From DASUDX01 sp036275365 (GTDB lineage Bacteria > Pseudomonadota > Gammaproteobacteria > Nevskiales > Nevskiaceae), in NCBI GenBank assembly GCA_036275365.1, contig DASUDX010000024.1, positions 1 through 7,238 on the forward strand: DNA of 7,238 bases, written 5' to 3'. Shown piece by piece: positions 1 through 6,068 of this stretch. The first letter of the stretch is position 1. Every line of letters begins with the position of its first letter. Made by a program: the position numbers and the translations under genes. Under the pieces are notes generated by a model. It saw nothing but the letters and a program-made list of their open reading frames with translations. It made no database searches and was not told the DNA's origin.

Positions 1-393
1 CTTGCGCAGCACCGGCTTGGGGACGTTCTCCACGCGGGCGAAGCAGTCGACGATCGGGTCCTCCCCATTGCGCCGCTGGTTGCCGAAGGCCACGCCCAGC
101 GAGCAGTTGGCCACCACCACCGTGGTGCTGCCGTGGCGCACCGCCTCCGGCAGCTGGGGTTCGAGCTCCACCTCGAGATCGAAGTGGGTGTGGACGTCGA
201 GCAGGCCGGGCATCAGCCAGCGACCGCCGAGATCGATCACCTGGCCAACGCCCAGCGCCGGCAGGGAGTCGCCGATGGCGGCGATGCGCTCGCCGCGGAT
301 GCCGACATCGCAGGCGCGCGGCGGGCCGCCGCGGCCATCGAAGAGCAGGGCGTTGCGCAGCAACAGGTCATATCGGGCGGCACTGCCATCCAT
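1..393 (-). CDS. N-acyl-D-amino-acid deacylase-like amidohydrolase (N-terminal part, runs off left edge)
   Basis: This is the first 131 codons of a metal-dependent amidohydrolase; the reading frame is open to the window edge, so the C-terminal part is missing. Residues 9-63 form the small beta domain typical of the superfamily (YDLLLRNALLFDG, then VIDLGGRWLMPGLLDVHTH). The metal-binding HxH motif is His68 and His70, followed by Asp72. The segment HGSTTVVVANCSLG carries Cys97, at the position of the Zn-ligating cysteine of D-aminoacylases, which favours that subfamily over dihydroorotase or hydantoinase. Known family members remove the acyl group from N-acyl-D-amino acids and are roughly 480-580 residues long. 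The start is the ATG at 393, with GGGAG six bases upstream. It lies 113 bp downstream of the EamA transporter gene on the same strand. Exact substrate unknown. Confidence 0.85.
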   Translation of the reverse strand, partial: MDGSAARYDLLLRNALLFDGRGGPPRACDVGIRGERIAAIGDSLPALGVGQVIDLGGRWLMPGLLDVHTHFDLEVELEPQLPEAVRHGSTTVVVANCSLGVAFGNQRRNGEDPIVDCFARVENVPKPVLRK

Positions 394-506
394 GACGGAC
401 TCCCAAGATCATTCGGACCGGCGGAATTACACGCCCTGCGCGCCGCCGGCACAGTAGGAAGAATGCCTCTGGAGCGATCCGTACCCCTCGACGCGCCCCG
501 GCCCAC

Positions 507-1412
507 TCAGACGATCAGCACGCGCAGCACGCCGAGCAGGGCCAGGGCGATGCCGGCGAGCTGGCGCCGGCTGACCCGCTCGCGCAGCCAGACCGCGGCC
601 AGCAGGACGATGAACACCGCCGCCAGCTCATTGAGCACGGCGGCAATCGAGGCCTGGGTGTACTTGTAGCCGGCCAGCCACAGCAGCATCGAGACATAGG
701 TGCCGAGAAAGCCGCCAAGCAGGATCGGCCGCCAGTCATGGACGGCGCGCAGCGCCTGCTGCAGGCGCTGCCGGGTCTCGCCGTGCAGCAGCCACAGGCT
801 CATGCCGAGCACCCCGGCGGCCACCCGCAGGCAGACGATCCACAGAAAGTCGTGGCGCTCGAGCAGCGGTTTGGCGATCACCACACCCAGGGCCATGGCC
901 AGCACCGAGGTGATGGCGAGCAGCACCCCGCCGAGCAGGGCGCGGCGCGAGACCGAGGCCTGCGCCGGCTCCCAGGTCACCAGTGCAATGCCGGCCAGCA
1001 CGGCCACCACCCCCCACCACTGCACCGGCAACAGCCGTTCGCCGAGAAAGGCCAGCGACAGCACGATGACGAAGGGCGAGTAGAGCGTCTGCGCCGCCGC
1101 GATGCGCGCCGCCCCGATGCGGTTGAGGGCGCGGAAATAGAGGGTGTCGCCCAGGGCAATCCCCAGCAGCCCGGACAGCGCCGCCAGCCCGAGACTGCTC
1201 GCCGGCAGGGCCGGCAGAGGCCCCGAGAACAGCCAGGCGGTGGGCAGCAGCAAACCGAGGGCGAGGCTGTTCTTGGTCAGGCCCAGGGCAAACGGCGGCA
1301 GCTGCTCGCCCGCGCGCTTGAACAGGATCACCGCCACCGCCCAGCACAGCCCGCAGGCCAGCGAGTAGAGCTCGCCGGGGCCCAGCCCGGCGAGGCCCGC
1401 GACCGCACTCAA
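507..1412 (-). CDS. EamA/DMT-family inner-membrane transporter
   Basis: A 301-residue, very hydrophobic protein with the drug/metabolite transporter pattern: about ten predicted membrane helices arranged as two EamA repeats (roughly residues 15-147 and 158-300). Each repeat ends in the typical short acidic/basic turn before its last helix: FLGERLLPVQWWG in the first and WLRERVSRRQLAG in the second. The segment GDTLYFRALNRIGAARIAAAQTL is characteristic of the first repeat. Members export or exchange small metabolites such as amino acids, but the substrate cannot be read from sequence. The best start is a TTG at 1412 that overlaps the xseA stop as TTGA, with GGAG about eight bases upstream. No ATG or GTG start sits nearby in frame. 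This coupling makes it the distal gene of the tetR-xseA run. Confidence 0.88.
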   Translation of the reverse strand: MSAVAGLAGLGPGELYSLACGLCWAVAVILFKRAGEQLPPFALGLTKNSLALGLLLPTAWLFSGPLPALPASSLGLAALSGLLGIALGDTLYFRALNRIGAARIAAAQTLYSPFVIVLSLAFLGERLLPVQWWGVVAVLAGIALVTWEPAQASVSRRALLGGVLLAITSVLAMALGVVIAKPLLERHDFLWIVCLRVAAGVLGMSLWLLHGETRQRLQQALRAVHDWRPILLGGFLGTYVSMLLWLAGYKYTQASIAAVLNELAAVFIVLLAAVWLRERVSRRQLAGIALALLGVLRVLIV

Positions 1413-2767
1413 GCCGGCGGCTCCGGCGCTCCGAGCACCTGGGCGGATAGCTGCCCGCGTGCCAGCTGCAGGGCCAGATGTTCGCCGGCGAACACCGCGG
1501 CGGCGTCGCGCAGCACCCGGCCGTGGGCATCGCGCACCACCGCGTAGCCGCGGGCCAGTACCGCCTCCGGATGCAGGCTGGCGAGCAGGCTCTGGCGATG
1601 GGCCAGGGCCTGGCGAGACTGCTCCAGCCGCAGCGCCAGCGCCGCCTGCAGACGCCGCTCCAGACCCTGCAGGGCCTGACGGGCGGGCTCGATCCGCCCG
1701 CCCGGATGCTGGGCCTGCAGGCGCAGACCGCGCTGGCGCAGGCGCTCGGCGGCCCGGGCCAGGTGCTGGTTCAGCGCCGGGTGCAGACGCCCGCGGCGGG
1801 CGCTCAGGGCCTCGCCGAGCAGGCTCAGCCGCCGGCGCGGATGCTGGCGTTCGCGACGCTGATCGAGGGCATCCAGCGCCTGCATGTGCTGCTGCAGGCG
1901 GCGCTGCAGGCGTCTTCCGGCGCTCTCCAGGCGCAGCCCGGCATCGGCGGCCAGCTGGTGCAGATCGGGGCTGGCCAGTTCGGCGGCGGCGGTGGGCGTG
2001 GCCGCGCGGCAGTCAGCGACGAAATCGGCGATGGTCAGGTCCACCTCGTGGCCGACCCCGCTGATCACCGGCACGGCGCAACCGCGAATGGCCCGGGCCA
2101 GCGCCTCGTCATTGAAGGCCTGCAGGTCCTCGATCGAGCCGCCGCCGCGCACCAGCAGGATCAGCTCCACCGGGGCGCGACGGGGCAGGCCGGCGAGGGC
2201 GGCGATGATGGCGGCCGGCGCCTCGCTGCCCTGGACCGGCACCGGCCACAGGGTCACCTCCAGCAGCGGGGCGCGCCGCTGCAGGGTGGTGAGCACATCG
2301 TGCAGGGCGGCGCCGCTGGCCGAGGTGATCAGGCCGAGCCGCTGGGGACGCAGCGGCAGCGGCCGCTTCAAGGCCGGATCGAACAGGCCCTCCGCGGCCA
2401 GCCGGCGCTTGAGCTGCTCGAAGGCCAGCAGCAGATCGCCCTGGCCGGCCGGCTCCAGCGCCTCGACGATCAGCTGCAGATCGCCGCGCGCCGGATAGAT
2501 CGACAGGCTGCCGCGCAGGCGCACCCGGTCGCCCTCGGCGGGCACCGGCCGCACGGTGTAGTTCTGGCCCTTGAACATCACGCAGCGCAGCTGGGCGCGG
2601 GCGTCCTTGAGAGTGAAGTACCAGTGGCCGGAGGCCGGCCGGGTGAAGCTGGAGAGCTCGCCCTCGACCCACAGGCTCGGCAGCTCGGCCTCGATCAGAC
2701 CGCGCAGGCGCTCCTGCAGCTCGCTGACGCTGTAGACCCGGCCACGGACGCCGGCAGCACTGGCCAT
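1409..2767 (-). CDS. xseA: Exodeoxyribonuclease VII large subunit
   Basis: This is the catalytic large subunit of exonuclease VII, which with several XseB subunits degrades single-stranded DNA from either end to short oligonucleotides. Its 452 residues compare with 456 in E. coli. The N-terminal OB-fold domain (about residues 8-105) contains PASGHWYFTLKDARAQLRC, nearly identical to the E. coli segment. The catalytic domain follows, with GAALHD (Asp157), VRGGGSIEDL (Arg207) and GVGHEVDLTIADFVAD (His240, Asp243), matching residues important for activity in E. coli. A long Arg/Gln/Leu-rich helical region (about 270-400) is the expected coiled-coil XseB-binding stalk, and LARGYAVVRD marks the conserved C-terminal beta element. 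The ATG at 2767 overlaps the TetR stop as TGATG, and the 3' end overlaps the transporter start. The partner gene xseB is not in this window. Confidence 0.97.
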   Translation of the reverse strand: MASAAGVRGRVYSVSELQERLRGLIEAELPSLWVEGELSSFTRPASGHWYFTLKDARAQLRCVMFKGQNYTVRPVPAEGDRVRLRGSLSIYPARGDLQLIVEALEPAGQGDLLLAFEQLKRRLAAEGLFDPALKRPLPLRPQRLGLITSASGAALHDVLTTLQRRAPLLEVTLWPVPVQGSEAPAAIIAALAGLPRRAPVELILLVRGGGSIEDLQAFNDEALARAIRGCAVPVISGVGHEVDLTIADFVADCRAATPTAAAELASPDLHQLAADAGLRLESAGRRLQRRLQQHMQALDALDQRRERQHPRRRLSLLGEALSARRGRLHPALNQHLARAAERLRQRGLRLQAQHPGGRIEPARQALQGLERRLQAALALRLEQSRQALAHRQSLLASLHPEAVLARGYAVVRDAHGRVLRDAAAVFAGEHLALQLARGQLSAQVLGAPEPPA

Positions 2768-3402
2768 CAGAACTGGTGGAGCAGGGCGGCGAGGTCCTGC
2801 GGACGGGCATAGGCGCGGAAGAAGGTGCGCGCCAGCACGGCGAGGATGCGGTGGACCTCTTCCGGACTCTGGTGACGCAGCGGCAGCACCACCGCCTCGA
2901 CGATGGCGATCACCGCCCGCGCCATGTCATCGAGATCCGAGCCGAGGTTGAACAGCCCGGCGGCGACGCCGCGTTCCAGCGCAGCGGCCAGCACCGCCTG
3001 GGAGCGCTGTTCGAATCCGCGCTGGGCGGCCACCAGACGGCTGGTCTCGGTCGACACCGGGATCAGCCAGTAGCCGCCGATGCCCTGCTGCACGCGCGGA
3101 TCGCGCACCAGCTGCTCGAGCCCGCGGAACAGCAGCAGAACGCCCAGGGTGGGCTGCGGTTCGTTCTGGATCGGATGGAAGATGTAGTGGTCGAACAGCC
3201 CATGCAGCCGGGCCTGGCAATCGAGGAACAGCGCTTCCTTGCTGCTGAAGTGCCAGTACAGCGCGCCCTTGCTCAGACCGGTGGCGGTGGCGATGTCGCC
3301 GATCGACACCCCTTCATAGCCATTGCGGCCGAACAGCTCGAACGCCTGATCGCGGAGGATCTGCAGGGTGTCCAACTGCTCATGGGCAGGCTTGCGCGGC
3401 AT
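2767..3402 (-). CDS. TetR/AcrR-family transcriptional regulator
   Basis: A 211-residue repressor-type protein. The N-terminal TetR DNA-binding domain (about residues 10-60) is clear: ILRDQAFELFGRNGYEGVSI, then the helix-turn-helix ending in GLSKGALYWHFSSKEALF. The C-terminal ligand-binding and dimerisation half (65-211) is helical and does not point to a known inducer. The start chosen is the ATG at 3402 (MPRKPAHEQ). An in-frame extension of 65 codons exists upstream, but it is Ala/Arg-rich, unlike any TetR N-terminus, and would run through the start of the divergent Sir2 gene. The ribosome-binding site is weak. The stop overlaps the xseA ATG by one base, so it probably governs the xseA-transporter transcript, and perhaps the divergent Sir2 gene, from the shared intergenic region. 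Regulon and ligand are inferred, not shown. Confidence 0.93.
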   Translation of the reverse strand: MPRKPAHEQLDTLQILRDQAFELFGRNGYEGVSIGDIATATGLSKGALYWHFSSKEALFLDCQARLHGLFDHYIFHPIQNEPQPTLGVLLLFRGLEQLVRDPRVQQGIGGYWLIPVSTETSRLVAAQRGFEQRSQAVLAAALERGVAAGLFNLGSDLDDMARAVIAIVEAVVLPLRHQSPEEVHRILAVLARTFFRAYARPQDLAALLHQF

Positions 3403-3409
3403 CGAGAAA

Positions 3410-3477
3410 GGCAGGGCGGATTCGTGCAAAGTATGGAGGCTCGCGCCGGTTGGCGCAGCGCGTGGATTCCGCCTGCC
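3410..3477. promoter_or_regulatory. Dyads between tetR and sir2: possible TetR operator
   Basis: The 94-bp divergent gap contains a perfect short inverted repeat, GCGCC-GGTT-GGCGC, at 3443-3456. Flanking it are two longer imperfect inverted arms: GGCAGGGCGGATTC at 3410-3423 and GATTCCGCCTGCC at 3465-3477, which pair with one bulge and one mismatch. TetR proteins usually bind short dyads near their own start codons, so either element could be an operator controlling both directions. No convincing -35/-10 pair was found on either strand. GC-rich DNA yields short dyads by chance, so this is a candidate only. Confidence 0.3.
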
Positions 3478-3496
3478 GACGAGGGCTCCTGCCGAG

Positions 3497-4261
3497 ATGG
3501 ATGCTGAACTGGCCGCGGCTGCGGCGGCCCTGGCCGGGGCGCGGCGAGTGCTGGTGATCACCGGGGCCGGCATGAGCGCGGACGCCGGCCTGCCCACCTA
3601 CCGTGGCATCGGCGGGCTTTACGAGCAGGATCTGACCGAGGACGGGCTGCCGATCGAGGAGGCGCTGTCCGGTGCCATGCTGCGCGCCCGGCCGGCGCTG
3701 ACCTGGAAATACCTCGCCCAGATCGAGCAGGCCTGCCGCGGCGTGCAGCCGCATGCCGGGCATCGCGCCCTGGCGCTGATGCAGAGCGTGATCCCCCAGC
3801 TGAGCGTGCTGACCCAGAACATCGATGGCCTGCACCAGGCCGCCGGTCAGCGCGAGGTGATCGAGATCCACGGTCGCCTGCATGCCCTGCGCTGCGACAG
3901 CTGCGGCGCCGCGCCAGCGGTCTCGAGTTTTGCCGAGCTGTCCGGGCTGCCGCCGGCCTGTCCGGCCTGCGGCGAAAGCCTGCGCCCGCAGGTGGTGCTG
4001 TTCGGCGAGGCGCTGCCGGCGGCGGCGATCGAGCGCCTGGAGCAGGTGCTGGCGCGGGGGGTCGATGCGGTGATGAGCATCGGCACCACCAGCGTGTTTC
4101 CTTACATCGCCGCGCCGGTGGTGCAGGCCGCACGCCTGGGTCTGCCGACGATCGAGATCAACCCCGGTGAAACCGAGGTGAGCGGCGTCGTTCGCCACCG
4201 GGTGCGGCAGCGCGCCATCGACGCGCTGCCGGCCCTGCTGCACCGGCTCCAGGGCCGCTGA
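3497..4261 (+). CDS. Sir2-family NAD-dependent protein deacylase (sirtuin)
   Basis: A 254-residue sirtuin, predicted to remove acyl groups from protein lysines using NAD+, releasing nicotinamide and O-acyl-ADP-ribose. The NAD-binding Rossmann motif is VITGAGMSADAGLPTYRG (residues 20-37). TQNIDGLH (106-113) and the catalytic His125 in EIHGRL follow. A zinc module has Cys133/Cys136 and Cys155/Cys158, and the NAD site is completed by RPQVVLFGE (163-171), SIGTTS and EINPGE. The region matching the Tyr-x-x-Arg signature of SIRT5/CobB desuccinylases reads Tyr72-L-A-Gln75, so acyl preference is uncertain. The start chosen is the ATG at 3497; the frame stays open upstream, but an earlier start would overlap the TetR coding region. 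It is convergent with pspC, with only five bases between the stop codons. Confidence 0.93.
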   Translation: MDAELAAAAAALAGARRVLVITGAGMSADAGLPTYRGIGGLYEQDLTEDGLPIEEALSGAMLRARPALTWKYLAQIEQACRGVQPHAGHRALALMQSVIPQLSVLTQNIDGLHQAAGQREVIEIHGRLHALRCDSCGAAPAVSSFAELSGLPPACPACGESLRPQVVLFGEALPAAAIERLEQVLARGVDAVMSIGTTSVFPYIAAPVVQAARLGLPTIEINPGETEVSGVVRHRVRQRAIDALPALLHRLQGR

Positions 4262-4271
4262 GCGGCTCAGC
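4257..4271. terminator. Palindrome across the convergent sir2/pspC stop codons, possible bidirectional terminator
   Basis: A perfect inverted repeat, GCTGAG-CGG-CTCAGC, spans both gene ends. The left arm contains the sir2 TGA and the right arm contains the pspC stop (TCA on this strand). A six-pair GC-rich stem with a three-base loop would form in either transcript. No run of T follows on either side, so it is not a canonical intrinsic terminator; it may only weakly terminate or protect 3' ends. Confidence 0.35.
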
Positions 4272-4686
4272 CTTCCAGCTTGCGCAGCTCGCGGCGCAGC
4301 TCGAGCTCGTTGGAGGCCACGCAGGCTTCCATGCCGCGCAGACGGCGCTCCATGTGCTCGAAGCGTTCGCGCAGGTCCTCACGACTGGCCGGGGCGCGGC
4401 CGCTGGGGCGCCAGCTCTCGTCGCGCGCCTCGTAGCGGCTGGCACCGGCCGTGCTCTCGCGGCTCTGCGCCGGGCTGGGGCCGTTGTCCTCGTCCATCAC
4501 ATACCAGAGCGCGCCATAGACCACGGCCAGCGGGAAGAAGCCGCTCATGAAGAAGCCGATGATGGCCAGCACCCGGATCAGCTTGACGTTCCAGTCAAAG
4601 TGCACCGCCAGGCCTTCGCAGACACCGGCGATCCAGCCCTCGCGGGGGTAGCGGCGGAAGTTGCTGTTGCGGGACCACTTAGCCAT
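4267..4686 (-). CDS. pspC: Phage shock protein C, inner-membrane stress sensor
   Basis: A 139-residue membrane protein of the Psp envelope-stress system. The PspC domain lies at about residues 10-65: RRYPREGWIAGVCEGLAVHF, then a hydrophobic membrane segment (about 36-63) ending in LWYVMDE. A hydrophilic linker is followed by a C-terminal helix (101-139) whose RRLRGMEACVAS segment closely resembles the E. coli PspC C-terminus. In the known system PspC works with PspB to sense membrane damage and draw PspA off PspF. The start is the ATG at 4686, with GGAG eight bases upstream. The frame is open further upstream, but that stretch is the overlapping pspB sequence in another frame. It overlaps the pspB end by eight bases, implying coupled translation. 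It is the last gene of the operon; no pspD, pspE or pspG follows. Confidence 0.95.
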   Translation of the reverse strand: MAKWSRNSNFRRYPREGWIAGVCEGLAVHFDWNVKLIRVLAIIGFFMSGFFPLAVVYGALWYVMDEDNGPSPAQSRESTAGASRYEARDESWRPSGRAPASREDLRERFEHMERRLRGMEACVASNELELRRELRKLEG

Positions 4687-4915
4687 GACGGTTTCTCCAT
4701 CCCGGCGCCTCGGCGTCGAGAATCTTCTCCAGGGACTCGATACGGCGTTCCATCCGTTCGGCCAGTCGCTCCAGTTCCACGCTGCCGGTCTGGGCGTCCG
4801 CGCTCTTCTCCAGCTTGAGCCGGTCACGCTTCACGTCGCGCAGATAGCCGAAGACGATGGCCGGAAAGACGATGAAGATCGCGATGATCGCCATCAGCGG
4901 AACCACTGCTTCCAC
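4679..4915 (-). CDS. pspB: Phage shock protein B, inner-membrane partner of PspC
   Basis: A 78-residue protein (E. coli PspB is 74) with an N-terminal membrane helix at about residues 5-24, a basic juxtamembrane stretch (LRDVKRDRLK) and a cytoplasmic coiled coil at about 45-66. The C-terminal LEKILDAEAPGWR (62-74) is the PspB signature, corresponding to the E. coli segment ending ILDAEHPNWR. In the known system PspB forms a membrane complex with PspC that signals to PspA. The start is a GTG at 4915, with the strong ribosome-binding site AGGGAGAG about six bases upstream. It lies 42 bp after the pspA stop, and its own TAA stop falls inside pspC. Confidence 0.95.
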   Translation of the reverse strand: MEAVVPLMAIIAIFIVFPAIVFGYLRDVKRDRLKLEKSADAQTGSVELERLAERMERRIESLEKILDAEAPGWRNRHG

Positions 4916-4957
4916 GTCTGCTCTCCCTACTTGAGGCGGCGGTGATCAGGCAACGGT

Positions 4958-5635
4958 TCAGCTCTGCGGTGAGGGCGGGGTCTTGCCGAGTTTGGCACGC
5001 AGCTGCGCCAGCTCGTCATCCACCTTTTCCTTCACCGCCAGGGCGGCGAACTCGTCGGTGAGCGAGCGGGTGCCCAGGTCATAGGCCTCCAGCTCGGCTT
5101 CCATGCGGTCGATTTTGCCTTCGTACTGTTCCATTTTCAGCATCGCATCATCCATCTTGCGATCACTGATGGTACTGGCGACCTTCAGGCGCGAGGACAC
5201 CGACTGCGAGCGCAGCACGATGGCCTTCTGGCGGCTGCGGGCATCGGCGAGCTTGGCCTTGAGCTTGGCGGTGTCGGTGTCGAGCTTCACCACCTCCTCA
5301 TCGACATGGGTGAGCTCGCGCTGGTAGAGCGCGCTCTGCTCGACCGCGCGGTTCTTGGCCGCCAGGGCGCCGCGGGCGAGGTCCTCGCGGTCCTTGCTCA
5401 GGGCGAGCTCAGCCTTGGCCTGCCAGTCCTCGATCTCGCTCTGCAGCTGGGCGATCAGGCGTTGCAGCTCCTTGCGGCGGGCCAGGGTGCGGACGCTGGT
5501 GGAGCGAACTTCCACCAGGGTGTCCTCCATCTCCTGGATGATCAGGCGCACCATCTTTTCCGGATCCTCCGCCTTGTCGAGCATGGCGTGGATGTTGGAA
5601 TTGATGACGTCGGAAAGGCGCGAAAAAATACCCAT
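4958..5635 (-). CDS. pspA: Phage shock protein A, membrane-stabilising effector and PspF inhibitor
   Basis: A 225-residue PspA/IM30 (ESCRT-III-like) protein, almost the same length as E. coli PspA (222) and clearly homologous along its whole length. The N-terminal amphipathic membrane-binding helix is residues 1-24 (MGIFSRLSDVINSNIHAMLD), followed by the hallmark EDPEKMVRLIIQEMEDTLVE and VRSTSVRTLA. The rest is long coiled coil with QAKAELALSKDREDLARGAL, ending in a helical DDELAQLRAKLGK. It has two known roles: binding PspF in the cytoplasm to block sigma-54 activation, and forming oligomers on damaged inner membrane to limit proton leakage. The ATG at 5635 has GGAG eight bases upstream. It starts 36 bp after the preceding small gene and is evidently co-transcribed with it. 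Confidence 0.98.
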   Translation of the reverse strand: MGIFSRLSDVINSNIHAMLDKAEDPEKMVRLIIQEMEDTLVEVRSTSVRTLARRKELQRLIAQLQSEIEDWQAKAELALSKDREDLARGALAAKNRAVEQSALYQRELTHVDEEVVKLDTDTAKLKAKLADARSRQKAIVLRSQSVSSRLKVASTISDRKMDDAMLKMEQYEGKIDRMEAELEAYDLGTRSLTDEFAALAVKEKVDDELAQLRAKLGKTPPSPQS

Positions 5636-5671
5636 CTGGATGACTCCGGTTTCGATCAGGCGGGGACGGAC

Positions 5672-5959
5672 TCAGAGCGAGTAGGTCACCGTGGCGGGGG
5701 GGATATCGACCGCCGGCAGGCCGGTCTCGACGGCGCCGGCGCTGGCGGGCGCCGCATCCGGCAGCAGGGGCTGCAGGGTCTGGCGCAGCTGCTGCTCGAA
5801 TTCGCGCTGGATTTCGCGCAGGGCGGCATTGCCCTGGGCGGCGATCCAGTAGCCAACGCCGGTGGCGGCGCGCTGGGCGAGGCCATCGTCGGCCTGGGCC
5901 GCAGGGGCCATCAGGCTCAGGCTGGCGAGGGAGAGCAGGGCGAGGGTGGACTTGTTCAT
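5672..5959 (-). CDS. Small exported protein of unknown family, first gene of the psp operon
   Basis: A 95-residue protein that I do not recognise. Residues 1-23 are a textbook Sec signal peptide: basic start MNKS, hydrophobic core LALLSLASLSLMAP, and AQA before the predicted cut at residue 23/24. The mature part would be about 72 residues with no cysteine, so it is neither a lipoprotein nor disulfide-bonded. It holds a short hydrophobic stretch (VGYWIAAQGNAAL), then a charged amphipathic helix (REIQREFEQQLRQTLQPLL), then an Ala/Pro/Val-rich tail. The ATG at 5959 has GGAG five bases upstream and a sigma-54 promoter about 40 bp further up. It is therefore the promoter-proximal gene of the psp operon. 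A periplasmic or outer-leaflet role in envelope stress is inferred from signal peptide and position only. Confidence 0.85.
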   Translation of the reverse strand: MNKSTLALLSLASLSLMAPAAQADDGLAQRAATGVGYWIAAQGNAALREIQREFEQQLRQTLQPLLPDAAPASAGAVETGLPAVDIPPATVTYSL

Positions 5960-5996
5960 GGTGGACTCCGGCGAGGCGAGGTTGCCCGCCTTCTAT

Positions 5997-6012
5997 AGCG
6001 AGCGCCGTGCCA
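5997..6012 (-). promoter_or_regulatory. Sigma-54 (-24/-12) promoter of the psp operon
   Basis: Read on the minus strand this is TGGCACG-GCGC-TCGCT. The sigma-54 consensus is TGGCACG-N4-TTGC(A/T). The -24 half is a perfect match, the essential GG and GC are exactly correctly spaced, and only one base of the -12 half differs (C for T). Transcription should begin near 5986, giving a short leader of about 27 bases before the ATG at 5959. The adjacent divergent pspF gene, encoding a sigma-54 activator, strongly supports the call. Confidence 0.88.
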
Positions 6013-6043
6013 AGCCTGGCCAGGAGTGCAAGTACATGAAAAA

Positions 6044-6056
6044 TAACAAGTTATGG
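6044..6056 (+). promoter_or_regulatory. Candidate IHF site in an AT-rich block
   Basis: TAACAAGTTATGG matches seven of nine specified positions of the IHF consensus (A/T)ATCAA-N4-TT(A/G). It is preceded by an A-rich tract at 6039-6043, as in many natural IHF sites. It sits in the only markedly AT-rich stretch of this control region, between the -24 box and the proposed PspF enhancer, where IHF bends DNA in the E. coli psp promoter. The same bases also form a small dyad, ATAAC-AA-GTTAT (6043-6054), so another protein could be the ligand. Confidence 0.35.
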
Positions 6057-6068
6057 TCGGCACCCGAG

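Noticed and set aside
418..449. Seven-base inverted repeat CCGGCGG/CCGCCGG between the transporter and the amidohydrolase
   Set aside because: It has an 18-base loop and no T run, and GC-rich DNA makes such repeats common; not enough for a terminator or operator. The 113-bp gap otherwise shows only the amidohydrolase ribosome-binding site.
738..1547. Plus-strand open frame antisense to the EamA transporter
   Set aside because: Gln/Arg/Gly-rich composition, no ribosome-binding site or domain, fully inside a real gene in the other direction.
1478..2812. Long open frame on the plus strand antisense to xseA and the end of the TetR gene
   Set aside because: The opposite strand encodes a full, recognisable XseA. 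The antisense product is Gln/Gly/Ala-rich low-complexity sequence typical of GC-rich shadow frames, with no domain.
3368..3496. Earlier start for the Sir2 protein at 3368
   Set aside because: It would add 43 residues without family similarity and overlap the TetR coding region; the ATG at 3497 sits just before the Rossmann motif, as in other bacterial sirtuins.
3403..3597. Extended N-terminus for the TetR regulator (start at 3597)
   Set aside because: The extra 65 residues are Ala/Arg-rich, unlike the family, and would overlap the Sir2 start and the whole divergent gap.
5306..5998. Plus-strand open frame antisense to pspA and the small exported protein
   Set aside because: The minus strand carries clear PspA homology; the antisense frame also covers the sigma-54 control region and looks like a GC-driven shadow.
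6052..6057. TATGGT as -10 of a sigma-70 promoter for pspF
   Set aside because: Only four of six bases match and no acceptable -35 lies 16-18 bases upstream; the pspF promoter could not be placed.
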